Of a stretch of DNA of 64,000 nucleotides, positions 42,547-52,525 are shown one piece after another. The stretch spans positions 1 through 64,000 of the forward strand of contig JAIBEL010000054.1 of NCBI GenBank assembly GCA_019459285.1, written 5' to 3'. Source of the DNA: Rhizobium sp. (GTDB taxonomy: Bacteria > Pseudomonadota > Gammaproteobacteria > Burkholderiales > Thiobacillaceae). The stretch's first letter is position 1. Every line of letters begins with the position of its first letter. A program made the position numbers and the translations under genes. A model generated the notes under the pieces. That model was not told the DNA's origin. It worked only from the letters and a program-made list of their open reading frames with translations, and did no database searches.

Positions 42547-44178
42547 ATGTTCAAGAACATGAAAATTGGGGTGCGCCTGGGCCTGGGATTTGGCCTGGTG
42601 CTGGTGCTGTTGTCGGTCATCGCCTTTATTGGCATTACGCGCCTCTCCAATCTGAATACGCAAATTGAAGATTTGGTGAAAGACAAATATCCGAAAACCG
42701 TCATGGCCAATGACATTATCGGTAGCATCAACCAGATCGCCCGCTCCATGCGCAACACCGTCATCATGGACAAGCGGGATGAGATCGAGAAGGAACTCAA
42801 TACCATCCAGGAGGCGCGCAAGACCATCAAGGACCGTCTGGAAAAACTGGATGCAGTCATCACGACCGAAAAAGGCAAGGCACTGCTCAAGGTGGTTGTC
42901 GATGCGCGTGGGGCGTATGTCGCTGGCCAGGATCAATTTCTGAAGCTTGTTTCTGAAGGCAAGCAGGGCGAAGCGAAAGTGCTTCTGCTTACCGAGGTGC
43001 GCGCAAAGCAACTGACCTACTTCAATGCAGTCAGCGATTTGCTCACGTTTCAGGGTGAGTTGATGGATGAGTCCGGCAAGCTGGCAACGGAGTCGTACAA
43101 CAGCGCACGCAGCCTGATGATTGCGTTGGCGATCGCCGCGATTCTTCTCGCGGCCGGCATTGCCTTCTGGGTCACCCGCTCCATCACCAAGCCAATCAAC
43201 GAAGCCGTGGGTGTGGCCAATCAACTGGCCGAGGGGGACCTGAACGCCAGGATCGAAGTGACGTCCCGCGACGAGACCGGCATGTTGCTTGGCGCCATGA
43301 AGAACATGGTGGAGCGGCTGTCGCAAATCATCACCGACGTGCGTTCCGCCGCCGACAACCTGTCCTCGGCATCGGAAGAGGTATCGGCCACTGCCCAGTC
43401 CCTGAGCCAGGCCTCATCCGAGCAGGCAGCAAGTGTCGAAGAGACCTCCGCCTCGGTGGAACAGATGTCGGCTTCGATCAGTCAGAACACCGAAAACGCC
43501 AAGGTCACCGACGGCATGGCGACCAAATCCTCCACCGAAGCGGTGGAAGGCGGCGAGGCCGTGAAACAGACGGTGGACGCGATGAAGAGCATCGCCGACA
43601 AGATCGGCATCATTGATGACATTGCCTATCAGACCAACCTGTTGGCCCTGAACGCTGCCATCGAAGCGGCCCGTGCCGGCGAGCACGGCAAGGGCTTTGC
43701 CGTGGTGGCGGCGGAAGTGCGCAAGTTGGCCGAGCGCAGCCAGGTTGCGGCGCAGGAAATCGGTGAAGTGGCCAAGGGCAGCGTGGGATTGGCGGAAAAG
43801 GCCGGCAGCCTGCTGGATGAAATGGTGCCGTCGATCAAGAAGACCTCAGACCTGGTACAGGAGATCACTGCCGCGAGCGAGGAGCAGTCTTCCGGCGTGG
43901 CGCAGATCAATATTGCCATGAACCAGCTTAACCAGATCACGCAGCAAAACGCTTCCAGTTCGGAAGAGCTTGCCGCGACCGCCGAGGAAATGAGCAGCCA
44001 GGCCGAGCAACTCCAACAGACCATGGGCTTCTTCAAGGTGGGTTCCGGGGAAGCCCAAAAGACAGCCAAAGCCACCACCCACAAGGTCAACGTGGCCCAC
44101 CTGGCACACCCTGCGGCCAAACCGGCAGCCAGGCAAGCCGCAGCGTTCCCGTCCGAAGCCGAATTCGTCAAGTTCTAG
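42547..44178 (+). CDS. Methyl-accepting chemotaxis protein with four-helix-bundle sensor
   Basis: A 543-residue receptor: membrane helix 10-30, periplasmic 4HB-type domain (31-190), second helix (190-210), HAMP (212-265) and a cytoplasmic coiled coil with tip [20 protein letters not shown]. The C-terminus lacks the NWETF CheR tether. AAGGAGAG ribosome site. It sits between cheA and cheW. Confidence 0.93.
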   Translation: MFKNMKIGVRLGLGFGLVLVLLSVIAFIGITRLSNLNTQIEDLVKDKYPKTVMANDIIGSINQIARSMRNTVIMDKRDEIEKELNTIQEARKTIKDRLEKLDAVITTEKGKALLKVVVDARGAYVAGQDQFLKLVSEGKQGEAKVLLLTEVRAKQLTYFNAVSDLLTFQGELMDESGKLATESYNSARSLMIALAIAAILLAAGIAFWVTRSITKPINEAVGVANQLAEGDLNARIEVTSRDETGMLLGAMKNMVERLSQIITDVRSAADNLSSASEEVSATAQSLSQASSEQAASVEETSASVEQMSASISQNTENAKVTDGMATKSSTEAVEGGEAVKQTVDAMKSIADKIGIIDDIAYQTNLLALNAAIEAARAGEHGKGFAVVAAEVRKLAERSQVAAQEIGEVAKGSVGLAEKAGSLLDEMVPSIKKTSDLVQEITAASEEQSSGVAQINIAMNQLNQITQQNASSSEELAATAEEMSSQAEQLQQTMGFFKVGSGEAQKTAKATTHKVNVAHLAHPAAKPAARQAAAFPSEAEFVKF

Positions 44179-44186
44179 GAGCGGTC

Positions 44187-44744
44187 ATGGGCGCACTAGT
44201 AGAAAGAGGAAACCGCCAGATGGTGGTTGAAAAGGAAGACGAGGAGCAGAACCAGTACCTGACTTTCCAGCTGGGCGGGGAAATGTTCGCCATCGGCATT
44301 CTCAACATCAAGGAAATCATCGAGTACGGCAGCCTGACCGAAGTGCCGATGATGCCCGAGTTCATTCGTGGCGTGATCAACCTGCGCGGCTCGGTGGTGC
44401 CGGTGGTGGACCTGTCCGCGCGCTTCGGCCGGAAGCGCACGGAAATCACCCGGCGCACCTGCATCGTCATCATCGAAGTCGAGACGAACGATGAGAGGCA
44501 CGACGTAGGCGTGGTGGTGGATTCGGTATCGGAAGTTCTGGAAATCGCGGCGGGCGAGATCGAACCGCCGCCGAGTTTCGGCACCAGGATCCGTGCCGAT
44601 TTCATCCACGGCATGGGCAAGGTGAACGGCAAGTTCGTGATCATCCTGAGCGTGAACAACGTGTTGTCGCTGGACGATCTGGCCATGCTGGAGCATGCGA
44701 CGGTGGCGGATGTACCGCTGCTGATGGAAAGCGCCGGTGCTTGA
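44187..44744 (+). CDS. cheW: Chemotaxis coupling protein CheW
   Basis: A 185-residue CheW (YLTFQLGGEMFAIGILNIKEI, then RGVINLRGSVVPVVDLSARF). It links receptors to CheA. Eight bases separate it from the MCP gene. The 20-residue N-terminal extension is polar. Confidence 0.93.
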   Translation: MGALVERGNRQMVVEKEDEEQNQYLTFQLGGEMFAIGILNIKEIIEYGSLTEVPMMPEFIRGVINLRGSVVPVVDLSARFGRKRTEITRRTCIVIIEVETNDERHDVGVVVDSVSEVLEIAAGEIEPPPSFGTRIRADFIHGMGKVNGKFVIILSVNNVLSLDDLAMLEHATVADVPLLMESAGA

Positions 44745-44964
44745 AGGGTTCATGGCCAACCGTCCCCCTAATGTGGGCAAAGAGCGAGAGGTCGTGATGA
44801 TTCAAGAGCGAAACCTATGGCCGCACATGAGCGAGTACGTAAATGGTCTAGACAACCATGAGCTTATCCATTCATTCAATGAAGGGGCCGGATGTGATGC
44901 GCTTCATCAACGGGTTTGACGAGCTGGAAGTGGGCATTGCGATTGCGGCATAGAGAGTAGATCC
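44745..44964. other. Gap between cheW and cheR without a convincing gene
   Basis: Two short open frames exist (44752-44919 and 44858-44953, both +) but neither has a good ribosome site or recognisable product. The second ends with MRFINGFDELEVGIAIAA. They may be remnants of a lost gene in the cluster. Confidence 0.3.
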
Positions 44965-45777
44965 ATGCGCGCCATCACGATCACAGACCAAGAGTTCGCC
45001 CAGTTTCAGAAGCTGATCCACGGCATCGCCGGGATCAGCATGTCCACGGCGAAGAAGCCGCTTGTCAGCGGAAGATTGGCCAAGCGGCTCGCCCACCATG
45101 GCGTGGGCAGCTACGGCGAATATTTCCGCCTTCTCCAGGACGACGGTTCGCGAGGGGAACTGCAGATCGCGGTGGACCTGCTGACCACCAACGAAACCTT
45201 CTTTTTCCGCGAGCCGAAACATTTCGACTTCCTGCGCGACAAGGTGCTCCCGCACCACCGCCCCGGGCGGCCATTCAGGGTGTGGAGCGCCGCCTGCTCC
45301 TCCGGCGAGGAACCCTACACGTTGGCCATGGTGCTGGCTGACGGCCTGGGCGATGCACCCTGGGAAATCGTCGGTTCCGACATCAGCACGCGCGTGCTGG
45401 AGAAGGCACGCGGCGGCCACTACTCGCTGGAGCGGGTGAAGGGCATTTCCCAGCAGCACCTGAGCCGCCATTGCCTGAAAGGCGTCGGCAGTCAGGAGGG
45501 CACTTTTCTCATCGACCGCCGTCTGCGCCAGCAGGTGCAATTCCGGCAAATCAACCTCAACGAACCATTGCCCCAGTTGGGCGAGTTCGACGTGGTCTTC
45601 CTGCGCAACGTGATGATCTACTTCAACATGGAGACCAAGGTCCAAGTGGTGAGGCGCATTCTTCCGCTGTTGCGGCCAGGGGGCTACTTCATCGTGAGCC
45701 ACTCCGAGAGTCTGAATGGCGTGACCGACGAGCTGAAAATCGTCACACCTTCCATCTACCGGAAACCCCATGCATAA
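44965..45777 (+). CDS. cheR: Chemotaxis methyltransferase CheR
   Basis: A 270-residue protein with an N-terminal helical domain and a SAM-binding fold (VWSAACSSGEEPYTLAM, FDVVFLRNVMIYFN). It methylates receptor glutamates. Its end overlaps cheD by eight bases. Confidence 0.94.
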   Translation: MRAITITDQEFAQFQKLIHGIAGISMSTAKKPLVSGRLAKRLAHHGVGSYGEYFRLLQDDGSRGELQIAVDLLTTNETFFFREPKHFDFLRDKVLPHHRPGRPFRVWSAACSSGEEPYTLAMVLADGLGDAPWEIVGSDISTRVLEKARGGHYSLERVKGISQQHLSRHCLKGVGSQEGTFLIDRRLRQQVQFRQINLNEPLPQLGEFDVVFLRNVMIYFNMETKVQVVRRILPLLRPGGYFIVSHSESLNGVTDELKIVTPSIYRKPHA

Positions 45778-46306
45778 GCCCGCCCACGTCATCGAGATAT
45801 TTCTCCAGCCGGGGGAGTTATGGTTCGGCGACGAGCACACGCGCGTCCGCACGATCCTCGGCTCCTGTGTGGCGATTACGTTGTGGCATCCGCAACGACG
45901 CATCGGCGGTATGTGCCATTACATGCTGCCAGGACGTGTTCGCGGCAAGGGGGCGGCGCAGGATGGGCGTTATGGGGATGAGGCGCTGGATCTGCTGGTC
46001 AAGGAGATGAAAGCAGCACGTAGCCATCCGCACGAATATGAAGCCAAGCTGTTCGGTGGCGGGCATATGTTCGATCGTGGCTGCCCCGGGGAAGACTGCA
46101 CGGGGCGGATTCAGGATCGCAATATTTCCGCCAGCCTCGAACTGATGGCGCGCCATGGCTTCAAGGTCAAGGCCCGGCATCTCGGCGGGCGTGGCCACCG
46201 TCAGGTTATTTTCGACATCTGGAGCGGGCACGTGTGGATGAAGCACACCCCCCTGCCAGCTGCCGAAAGCGGCAGGGCGGAGGCGGATAGGGGCATCCAC
46301 CCTTGA
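45770..46306 (+). CDS. cheD: Chemoreceptor glutamine deamidase CheD
   Basis: A 178-residue protein with the catalytic Cys/His pair: [13 protein letters not shown] and [10 protein letters not shown]. CheD deamidates receptor glutamines and can bind CheC or CheY. It lies between cheR and cheB. Confidence 0.92.
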   Translation: MHKPAHVIEIFLQPGELWFGDEHTRVRTILGSCVAITLWHPQRRIGGMCHYMLPGRVRGKGAAQDGRYGDEALDLLVKEMKAARSHPHEYEAKLFGGGHMFDRGCPGEDCTGRIQDRNISASLELMARHGFKVKARHLGGRGHRQVIFDIWSGHVWMKHTPLPAAESGRAEADRGIHP

Positions 46307-46319
46307 TCGGATTTTCATT

Positions 46320-47381
46320 ATGAAACCCATTCGCGTCATGCTCGTGGACGATTCCGCCACGGTGCGCCAAGTGCTCTCAGGCATCCTCTCCGCCGCGCCC
46401 AACATTCAGGTGATGGGGGCGGCCGCCGACCCTCTGTTCGCCCTCGACAAGATGAATCGGGATTGGCCCGACGTGGTGGTGCTGGATGTCGAGATGCCGC
46501 GTATGGACGGCATCACCTTCCTGAAGAAGATCATGGCCGAGCGCCCTACGCCGGTCATTATCTGCTCGTCGCTGACCGAGAAGGGCACGGCTACAGCGAT
46601 GCAGGCTTTATCTGCCGGCGCGGTGAGTATCGTCACCAAGCCGCGCCTCGGATTGAAGGAATTCCTGGTGGAGTCGGGGCATGAAATCGTCTCGGCGGTG
46701 CGGGCAGCGGCCTTGGCCAATGTGCGCCGCCTGACGCCAATGCCGGCTCCGCCGCCGCGGCACGGGCTGGATGCGATTCCGGCAAGCCCGCCCGCGGCCA
46801 TGGCCGAGACGACCGACAAGGTGGTGGCGATCGGTGCCTCTACCGGCGGCACGCAGGCGCTGGAGACTGTACTGACTGCGCTGCCGCGTGTCTGTCCCGG
46901 TATCGTCATCGTCCAGCACATGCCGGAGAAATTCACCGCCGCCTTCGCGGCGCGTCTGAACAGCGTATGCGCCATCGAAGTGCGCGAGGCGAAACACGGC
47001 GACCGGGTACGGGCCGGCCTGGCCCTGATCGCGCCGGGAGGGCGCCACATGCAACTGGTGCGTAGCGGCGCGCAGTATCACGTTGACGTGATCGACGGTC
47101 CGCCGGTGAATCGGCACCGCCCTTCGGTGGACGTGCTGTTCCGTTCCACCGCCCGCAGCGCCGGCGGCAACGCGCTGGGAATCATCATGACCGGCATGGG
47201 CGACGACGGTGCCCGCGGCCTGAAGGAAATGCGGGAAGCCGGGGCTGCCACCCTCGCCCAGGACGAGGCGAGTTGCGTGGTCTATGGCATGCCCAAGGAG
47301 GCGGTCAGGCTCGGTGGTGTGGGACGCAGCCTGACCCTTGCTTCCTTCCCCGGGGAGATTGCCCGTTATGGCCGCGAGTGA
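46320..47381 (+). CDS. cheB: Chemotaxis methylesterase CheB
   Basis: A 353-residue protein: receiver (1-125, phospho-acceptor in [12 protein letters not shown]) and methylesterase domain with Ser in [10 protein letters not shown], His in VQHMPEKF and Asp in [10 protein letters not shown]. It removes receptor methyl groups after phosphorylation by CheA. Last core gene of the cluster. Confidence 0.94.
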   Translation: MKPIRVMLVDDSATVRQVLSGILSAAPNIQVMGAAADPLFALDKMNRDWPDVVVLDVEMPRMDGITFLKKIMAERPTPVIICSSLTEKGTATAMQALSAGAVSIVTKPRLGLKEFLVESGHEIVSAVRAAALANVRRLTPMPAPPPRHGLDAIPASPPAAMAETTDKVVAIGASTGGTQALETVLTALPRVCPGIVIVQHMPEKFTAAFAARLNSVCAIEVREAKHGDRVRAGLALIAPGGRHMQLVRSGAQYHVDVIDGPPVNRHRPSVDVLFRSTARSAGGNALGIIMTGMGDDGARGLKEMREAGAATLAQDEASCVVYGMPKEAVRLGGVGRSLTLASFPGEIARYGRE

Positions 47382-47499
47382 AATGGACAGGCTCGCGGTC
47401 AGGGAGAAAGACGCTATCTTTGACCATTATTTATTAGTGGTTATTATGTCCGGGCTGATCGGCTGGCCAGGACAACAATAAAGAGACGCATATACCGCA

Positions 47500-50046
47500 G
47501 TGACTACCGTTTGTATCCCGAGAACCAACAGCTATGCCTGGGCAGCGGGACTTACCCTGCTGGCGCTGGCCATCCCCTTGCTGGGCTGGCAGATGACGGC
47601 GGAGCGCCACATCGGCATTCCGCCGGCCGTTTTTCTCCCCTTCCACACGCTGGCCGAGGTGTTCGCGGTGGTGGTGGCCGCCATGGTCTTCATCACTGGC
47701 TGGCACGTCCACGACGAGAAGCGTCCCACCGTCTCGGTGATGCTGGCCTGTGCGTTCCTGGCCGTGGCCATCATGGACTTTGCCCACCTGATGTCCTATG
47801 TCGGCATGGCCGATTTCATCACCGAAAACAGTCCCCACAAGGCCATCGTTTTCTGGCTGGCGGCGCGCTACGCGGCAGCGGGCGCGCTTCTGGCCTATGC
47901 GCTCATGCCGCAGCAGCCTCTGGCCCGGCGCATGCGGGGCCGGTATTTAGGCATCAGTCTGGGCTTTGTCACGGCACTGCTCTATGTGGGGATATGGCAT
48001 CCGGAATGGGTGCCGGATACCTTCATTGCGGGGACGGGCCTGACGCCATTCAAGGTGAACATGGAAAACGGCGTGGTGGTGCTGAACCTGTTTACTCTGG
48101 GTCTGCTCTATCGGCGCCGGGGGGAGTTCTGCGAATCGAGCATGCAGGCCACGTTCTTTGCCGTAGCCCTCATGCTTGTCAGCGAGCTGTTTTTTCAGGT
48201 CTATTCCAGGGTCACCGATCTGGCCAACGTGCTCGGGCACGCCTACAAGGTGTTCGCCTACATGTTCCTGTACCGGTCCATCTTCCTGGACAGCGTGAAG
48301 GCCCCTATCGTGCGCCTGCAGCAAGCCCGTGCGGCGGTGGAAGAAAGCGAGCGGCGTCACCGGGAACTGCTGGAGACCGCGCCGGACGCCATCATGGTGG
48401 TGGACGGGCAAGGCATCATCCGCATGGTCAACGAACGTCTCGAGCAGATGTTTGGCTATCAGCGCGCTGAATTGCTCGGAATGCAGATGGAAGCTTTGGT
48501 CCCGTACCGTCATCAGGAGCGGCATCAGCGCCACCGGCAGGGCTATGTCAAATCACCCCGGCTGCGTCCCATGGCCGACAAGCTGGATTTGTCAGGATGC
48601 CGGAAAGATGGCAGCGAGGTGCCACTGGATATCGCCCTGAGTAACTTCCATTCCGATGCCGGTATGCAAGTTACCGCTTTCATCCGGGATGTCAGCGAGC
48701 GCCGGCGCATGGAGGCGGACCTGCTTCACCAGACCACCCACGATGCCCTCACTGGCCTGCCCAATCGTACGTTGTTCCACGACCGGCTTGCCAAGGCCAT
48801 GGTCCAGGCGCGCCAGCATGATCGTCTGGTCGCATTGATCCTGCTCGACCTGGACCATTTCAAAGCGGTCAACGACGGTTGGGGGCACAATTACGGCGAT
48901 CTGTTTCTTGGCGAGGTGGCGAGGCGTCTGACCACCGTGCTGCGTCTGGACGACATGGTGGCCCGTCTGGGGGGAGACGAGTTTGTGCTTCTGCTATCCG
49001 ACCTGGAATTTGTGGAAGACGTGGGCCCGGTGGCCGACAAGATTGTTCGGCTTTTTGCCGAGCCTTTCCCCATTGAAGAAAGCGAGGTATTCGTCAGCGC
49101 AAGCCTGGGGGTGGCGGTGTTCCCCGGAGACGGAGACGATGTCACCACCTTGCTGCGTAATGCTGACGTGGCCATGTATCGGGCTAAATCGGAAGGGCGT
49201 GGCGGCATTCGCTATTACACGCGGGACCTGGATACGCGTATGCGGGAAAACCTGCTGCTTCAGACCTATCTGCGCCGCGCCGTGGAAAAGGGGCAACTGG
49301 AGCTGCACTACCAGCCCCAGATAGAGATCTCCACCAACAGGATTTCTGGCGTCGAAGCTCTGCTGCGCTGGACCCATGATGAACTTGGCGATGTGAGTCC
49401 GGCGCGTTTCATTCCGGTCGCCGAGGCAAGTGGCCTGATCGTCCCTATCGGCAGTTGGGTGATCAATACGGCCTGCCGCCAGATCCGGGCCTGGCAGGAT
49501 GCTGGCATACCGACCAAGGTGGCGGTCAACCTGTCCGCACACCAATTCCGCTATGGTTGCCTGGTCGACGTGGTCAAAGCTGCCTTGTCGGCAAGCGGCG
49601 CAGCGCCCAGTCTGCTGGAGCTTGAACTGACAGAGAGCGCATTGATGGATGATCCGAAGGCGGCAGCGCAGGTACTGGGTGAACTGGAAAGCCTGGGCGT
49701 CACGATCGCCATCGACGATTTCGGCACGGGCTATTCCTCGCTCGCCTATCTGAAAATGTTTTCACTCCACAAACTCAAGATTGATCGTTCCTTTGTCAAG
49801 GACGTTGCCCATGATCCGGAAGATGCTGCCATCGTGGAGGGCCTGGTAAGCCTGGCCCATAGCCTTGGGATGCGGGTCGTCGCCGAGGGTGTGGAAACCG
49901 AGGATCAGCGGGCTTCGCTAGCCCGTTTGGGATGCAACGCATTCCAGGGTTGGCTACACAGCCGCGCGGTGCCGGCAGAGGAATGTTTCAGGATGCTGGC
50001 CGGGGATTGCCGAGCTGAAGATAGACCAAGCCCGGCGTCGGGATGA
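47500..50046 (+). CDS. MASE3-PAS-GGDEF-EAL protein
   Basis: An 848-residue protein starting at GTG. Residues 12-265 hold about seven membrane helices of the MASE3 sensor type, followed by PAS (285-405), GGDEF (motif 491-495, RxxD site RLDD before it) and EAL (619-621, DDFGTGYSS). Both catalytic motifs are intact. It begins 118 bases after cheB in the same direction; together with the MshEN-like motifs in CheA this suggests a local c-di-GMP loop (inference). Confidence 0.92.
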   Translation: MTTVCIPRTNSYAWAAGLTLLALAIPLLGWQMTAERHIGIPPAVFLPFHTLAEVFAVVVAAMVFITGWHVHDEKRPTVSVMLACAFLAVAIMDFAHLMSYVGMADFITENSPHKAIVFWLAARYAAAGALLAYALMPQQPLARRMRGRYLGISLGFVTALLYVGIWHPEWVPDTFIAGTGLTPFKVNMENGVVVLNLFTLGLLYRRRGEFCESSMQATFFAVALMLVSELFFQVYSRVTDLANVLGHAYKVFAYMFLYRSIFLDSVKAPIVRLQQARAAVEESERRHRELLETAPDAIMVVDGQGIIRMVNERLEQMFGYQRAELLGMQMEALVPYRHQERHQRHRQGYVKSPRLRPMADKLDLSGCRKDGSEVPLDIALSNFHSDAGMQVTAFIRDVSERRRMEADLLHQTTHDALTGLPNRTLFHDRLAKAMVQARQHDRLVALILLDLDHFKAVNDGWGHNYGDLFLGEVARRLTTVLRLDDMVARLGGDEFVLLLSDLEFVEDVGPVADKIVRLFAEPFPIEESEVFVSASLGVAVFPGDGDDVTTLLRNADVAMYRAKSEGRGGIRYYTRDLDTRMRENLLLQTYLRRAVEKGQLELHYQPQIEISTNRISGVEALLRWTHDELGDVSPARFIPVAEASGLIVPIGSWVINTACRQIRAWQDAGIPTKVAVNLSAHQFRYGCLVDVVKAALSASGAAPSLLELELTESALMDDPKAAAQVLGELESLGVTIAIDDFGTGYSSLAYLKMFSLHKLKIDRSFVKDVAHDPEDAAIVEGLVSLAHSLGMRVVAEGVETEDQRASLARLGCNAFQGWLHSRAVPAEECFRMLAGDCRAEDRPSPASG

Positions 50047-50164
50047 TGCCTGTTCATTGATTGGCCTAGGTGGGGACGCGAGCGCAGCCGGCTGAACCCG
50101 GTCGGGATTTCGACCCCATTCATGACTTTCGATGGACGGCGCAGAGATAAATTAAGATTGCCGC

Positions 50165-52057
50165 ATGACCTCCCCCATTCCCCTCGCCAGCAGTCTGCTG
50201 CTCGCCACCCTCGACACGCTGCGCCGGCAGGCGCCTTTCGCGGATATGGCGGAGGCGGATCTGATGTGGACGGCAGAGCGCCTGTCGGTAGCGTATTTCC
50301 CGCAGGAAGCGGCGCTGATCGAAGCCGACGGCCAGCCGCCAGCCTATCTGTTCATCGTCAAGCAGGGGGTGATCGAAGGGGAAGCGCCCGATGCGCAGGG
50401 CGTGCGTCTGCTGCAGCTCACCGACGGCGAGATGTTTCCGCTGGGCGCGCTGCTGGCGGATCGCGCGGTGGCGAACCGCTATGTCGCGGCGGCGGATACC
50501 TTCTGCTATCGCCTGCCGGCCGCGGATTTTCATACCCTGCTCGGCCGCAGCCGGGCGTTCAGCGATTTCTGCACGCGTCGCATCGCCAGTCTGCTGGAGC
50601 AGTCCCAGCGTGCGGTGCAGTCCGAATATGCGCTGGCGCTGGATGACGAAAATCGTTTCTCGCGCCCGGTTCGCAGCCTGATTCGTCAGGCGCCTGTGGC
50701 GGTCCCGCCCGAAACGCCGCTGGCCGTGGCACTGGCCGCCATCGATGCGGCGCGCGTGGGGTCGGTCGTGATCAACGATCCGCTCGGCCATCCAGTGGGC
50801 ATCCTGACGCTGAAGGATGTGTTGCAGCGCGTGACGCTGGCAGGGATTCCCCTCACGGCAGCGATTGCCAGCGTGATGACGCCCGGCCCGGCCACGCTGG
50901 AGGGCGGGGCGACCGTGGCGGATGCGCTGCTGGTGATGGCGCGGCAGGGCGTTCACCATCTGCCGCTGGTGGAGGACGGGCGGCTCGTCGGGGTGATCTC
51001 GGAAAAGGACGTGTTCACGCTGCGCCGTCTGTCCATGGAAGGCATCACCGGCGCCATTGCGCGCGCCGAAGATCCGGCCGCGCTGCCGGCACTGGCGCAC
51101 GCCATCGGCGAGCTCGCGCACAACCTGCTGGCGCAGGGCATGAACGCGGAGAATCTCACCGCCATCCTCTCCAGCCTGAATGACAAGCTGACGCAGCGGG
51201 TGATCGAACTGGAAGCGCGCGCCGCCAAGCTGCCCGATCTGCAGTGGTGCTGGCTTGCGCTGGGCTCGGAGGGGAGGATGGAGCAGACCCTGGCGACCGA
51301 CCAGGACAATGCACTGATCTACCAGGCCGCCACGGCGGATGAGCGTGCAGCCCTGCTGGCATTTGCCGAACGGGTGAACCATCGGCTGGCGGCGTGCGGC
51401 TTCCCGCTCTGCAAGGGCGAAATCATGGCCAGCAATCCGAAGTGGTGCCAGAGCCTGGACGAATGGCGGGCCACCTTTGCCAACTGGATCCATCGGGCCG
51501 ACGCGCCGGCCCTGCTCCATGCCACCGTGTTCTTTGATTTTCGCCCCCTGTATGGCGCACAGGAACTGAGCGAGGAATTGCGGGACTGGCTGAATGCCAC
51601 CGCCCGGGAAAACCGGTTGTTTCTCAAGCGCATGGCGGAAAACGCGCTGGCCAATCGCCCGCCGCTCGGGCTGGTGCGGGATTTCGTGACGGCGTCGGGC
51701 GGCGCGCAGGCACATACCCTGGATCTCAAGGTTAACGGCGTCACACCCTTTGTCGATGCTGCCCGTATCTTCGCGCTGTACGCCGGGGTGAACGCGTCCA
51801 GCACGGTGGCGCGCCTGCGTGCTGCGGCTCGGGCGTGGAACCTGGCGCCAGGCGAAGTCGAGGCGTGGGTGGCCGCGTTCCATTTCATCCAGCTTCTGCG
51901 TCTGCGCCGCCAGCATACGGCGCTGACCCACGGCGAGACGCCGGGCAACCGCATCGATCCGGAACAACTCAATGCGCTCGACCGGCGCATCCTCAAGGAG
52001 GCGTTCCGTCAGGCCCGCAAGCTGCAGGCCGTCATGACGCGTTATTTCGAGTACTGA
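50165..52057 (+). CDS. Cyclic nucleotide-binding/CBS/DUF294 nucleotidyltransferase-like protein
   Basis: A 630-residue protein: cNMP-binding-like domain (about 20-140), two CBS domains (170-290), DUF294 nucleotidyltransferase (GSEGRMEQTLATDQDNAL, about 360-385) and a C-terminal helical domain. This architecture resembles GlnD-like regulators and is commonly found beside acetate permease genes. It probably senses nucleotides and modifies or regulates the transporter (inference). Confidence 0.88.
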   Translation: MTSPIPLASSLLLATLDTLRRQAPFADMAEADLMWTAERLSVAYFPQEAALIEADGQPPAYLFIVKQGVIEGEAPDAQGVRLLQLTDGEMFPLGALLADRAVANRYVAAADTFCYRLPAADFHTLLGRSRAFSDFCTRRIASLLEQSQRAVQSEYALALDDENRFSRPVRSLIRQAPVAVPPETPLAVALAAIDAARVGSVVINDPLGHPVGILTLKDVLQRVTLAGIPLTAAIASVMTPGPATLEGGATVADALLVMARQGVHHLPLVEDGRLVGVISEKDVFTLRRLSMEGITGAIARAEDPAALPALAHAIGELAHNLLAQGMNAENLTAILSSLNDKLTQRVIELEARAAKLPDLQWCWLALGSEGRMEQTLATDQDNALIYQAATADERAALLAFAERVNHRLAACGFPLCKGEIMASNPKWCQSLDEWRATFANWIHRADAPALLHATVFFDFRPLYGAQELSEELRDWLNATARENRLFLKRMAENALANRPPLGLVRDFVTASGGAQAHTLDLKVNGVTPFVDAARIFALYAGVNASSTVARLRAAARAWNLAPGEVEAWVAAFHFIQLLRLRRQHTALTHGETPGNRIDPEQLNALDRRILKEAFRQARKLQAVMTRYFEY

Positions 52058-52198
52058 AAAAATCGCGCTGGGCTGGGCCGTTTCTACCAGCGACCTTCAT
52101 TTCCCGGGGCTTTTAAGCTATGGTTGCGACAGCTTCGCATCCAGGGGGATATCTGATGCGGGGCCATAAAAACTTCAATCATTCACACGGAGGCTTCC

Positions 52199-52525
52199 AT
52201 GGCTAGTCCTCAACCAGATTGGGCCGCGATCGATCGGGATCCGCGGTTCCAGGCGCTTCACAAAAAGAAAACTTCTTTCCTGTGGGGCTTGATGGTGTTT
52301 TCCATCGTTTACTACTTCCTCCTCCCCGTTGGCGCTGCCTATTTCCAGGACCTCTTCAAGATCAAGGTCTGGGGAGCGCTCAATGTGGGTCTGCTGTTCG
52401 CGCTGTCCGAATTTATCGTGGCCTGGGTCGTCGCCGCGATTTACGCCAAGCGGGCTAACCGCGAGTTCGATGCCATGGCAGCAGAAATCGCACTCGACGC
52501 ACATAAAATCGGAGGAAGCAAATAA
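52199..52525 (+). CDS. DUF485/DUF4212-type small membrane protein
   Basis: A 108-residue protein with two membrane helices (28-48 and 62-85) and a GGAGG ribosome site. DUF485 (YjcH-like) proteins are encoded directly before ActP-type symporters; its stop overlaps the symporter start (TAATG). Confidence 0.88.
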   Translation: MASPQPDWAAIDRDPRFQALHKKKTSFLWGLMVFSIVYYFLLPVGAAYFQDLFKIKVWGALNVGLLFALSEFIVAWVVAAIYAKRANREFDAMAAEIALDAHKIGGSK